Of a stretch of 64,000 nt of DNA, positions 63,821 through 64,000 are shown one piece after another. Origin of the DNA: Armigeres subalbatus. Lineage: Eukaryota; Arthropoda; Insecta; Diptera; Culicidae. The notes below the pieces were generated by a model. The model was not told the DNA's origin. It saw nothing but the letters and a program-made list of their open reading frames with translations, and did not search any database. Each line of letters starts with the position of its first letter. Within the stretch, counting starts at the first letter, position 1. The stretch is taken from NCBI RefSeq assembly GCF_024139115.2, contig NC_085140.1, positions 155,646,452 to 155,710,451 of the forward strand, in the 5' to 3' direction. Position numbers and translations under genes: made by a program.

Positions 63821-64000
63821 TGTTGCATTTTGAGTTGCTGTTTTCGATTTCATTCCAGTGCACTGCTGTGAAATAACTATGTTATCATGTTCTTGTAATT
63901 CTTTGGGATTTGTTTCGGCCTTGGCAGTTTGTGAAGCTAGAAAACACGAGTTTATTTGTAGAATCGGAACCGTTGAATGTAGAGAAAGATGAACTCGTAT

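Overview
The window reads as heterochromatin-like or intergenic DNA from a mosquito, most likely the genus Aedes. Reasons: many copies of one RTE-clade non-LTR retrotransposon (JAM1-like, named from memory), a Feilai-like tRNA-derived SINE, Helitron ends of the insect type, several miniature inverted-repeat elements (MITEs) and foldback elements, an AT-rich background, and no intact host gene. Nearly all coding signal belongs to decayed mobile elements.

Layout. 1-2805: an RTE copy cut by the window edge. 3183-4547: two copies of a foldback family. 5150-6628: a 5'-truncated RTE copy with a 241-bp insertion. 6685-7610: a SINE split by a 659-bp TA-flanked MITE. 7.6-13.2 kb: the most unique part, holding one hAT-type MITE with a perfect 8-bp target duplication. 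13.2-18.5 kb: two more RTE copies, a fragment of another non-LTR element and a foldback built from GATCCATAA repeats. 20.4-28.07 kb: a nest in which a 6.6-kb TA-flanked inverted-repeat element, itself inside another repeat element, carries two unrelated satellites (about 25 monomers of 143 bp, then about 17 of 131 bp). 28-36 kb: AT-rich DNA with hairpins, foldbacks and MITEs. 36.5-39.76 kb: a decayed Ty3/gypsy-type gag-pol piece joined to a hAT-like element that contains a 588-bp foldback. 39.76-52.6 kb: an RTE copy whose 3' part plus about 3 kb of flank is present three times in tandem (units starting 40618, 44726 and 48673). 53-59 kb: a pogo-like MITE, a 502-bp TA-flanked MITE, and a probable hAT element holding another RTE copy. 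59.4-63.1 kb: a 456-bp direct-repeat pair resembling LTRs around a low-complexity interior. 63.2-63.8 kb: a possible decayed coding stretch.

How the parts relate. The RTE protein has an APE-type endonuclease followed by a reverse transcriptase. No copy here is intact, so mobility would depend on elements elsewhere. The MITEs, SINE, Helitrons and foldbacks have no enzymes of their own here. The strongest structural observations are the three-unit tandem duplication with its shared filler-DNA deletion, the double-satellite transposon, and a foldback family with 9-bp target duplications. The many long inverted repeats could give double-stranded RNA if transcribed; that is inference only.
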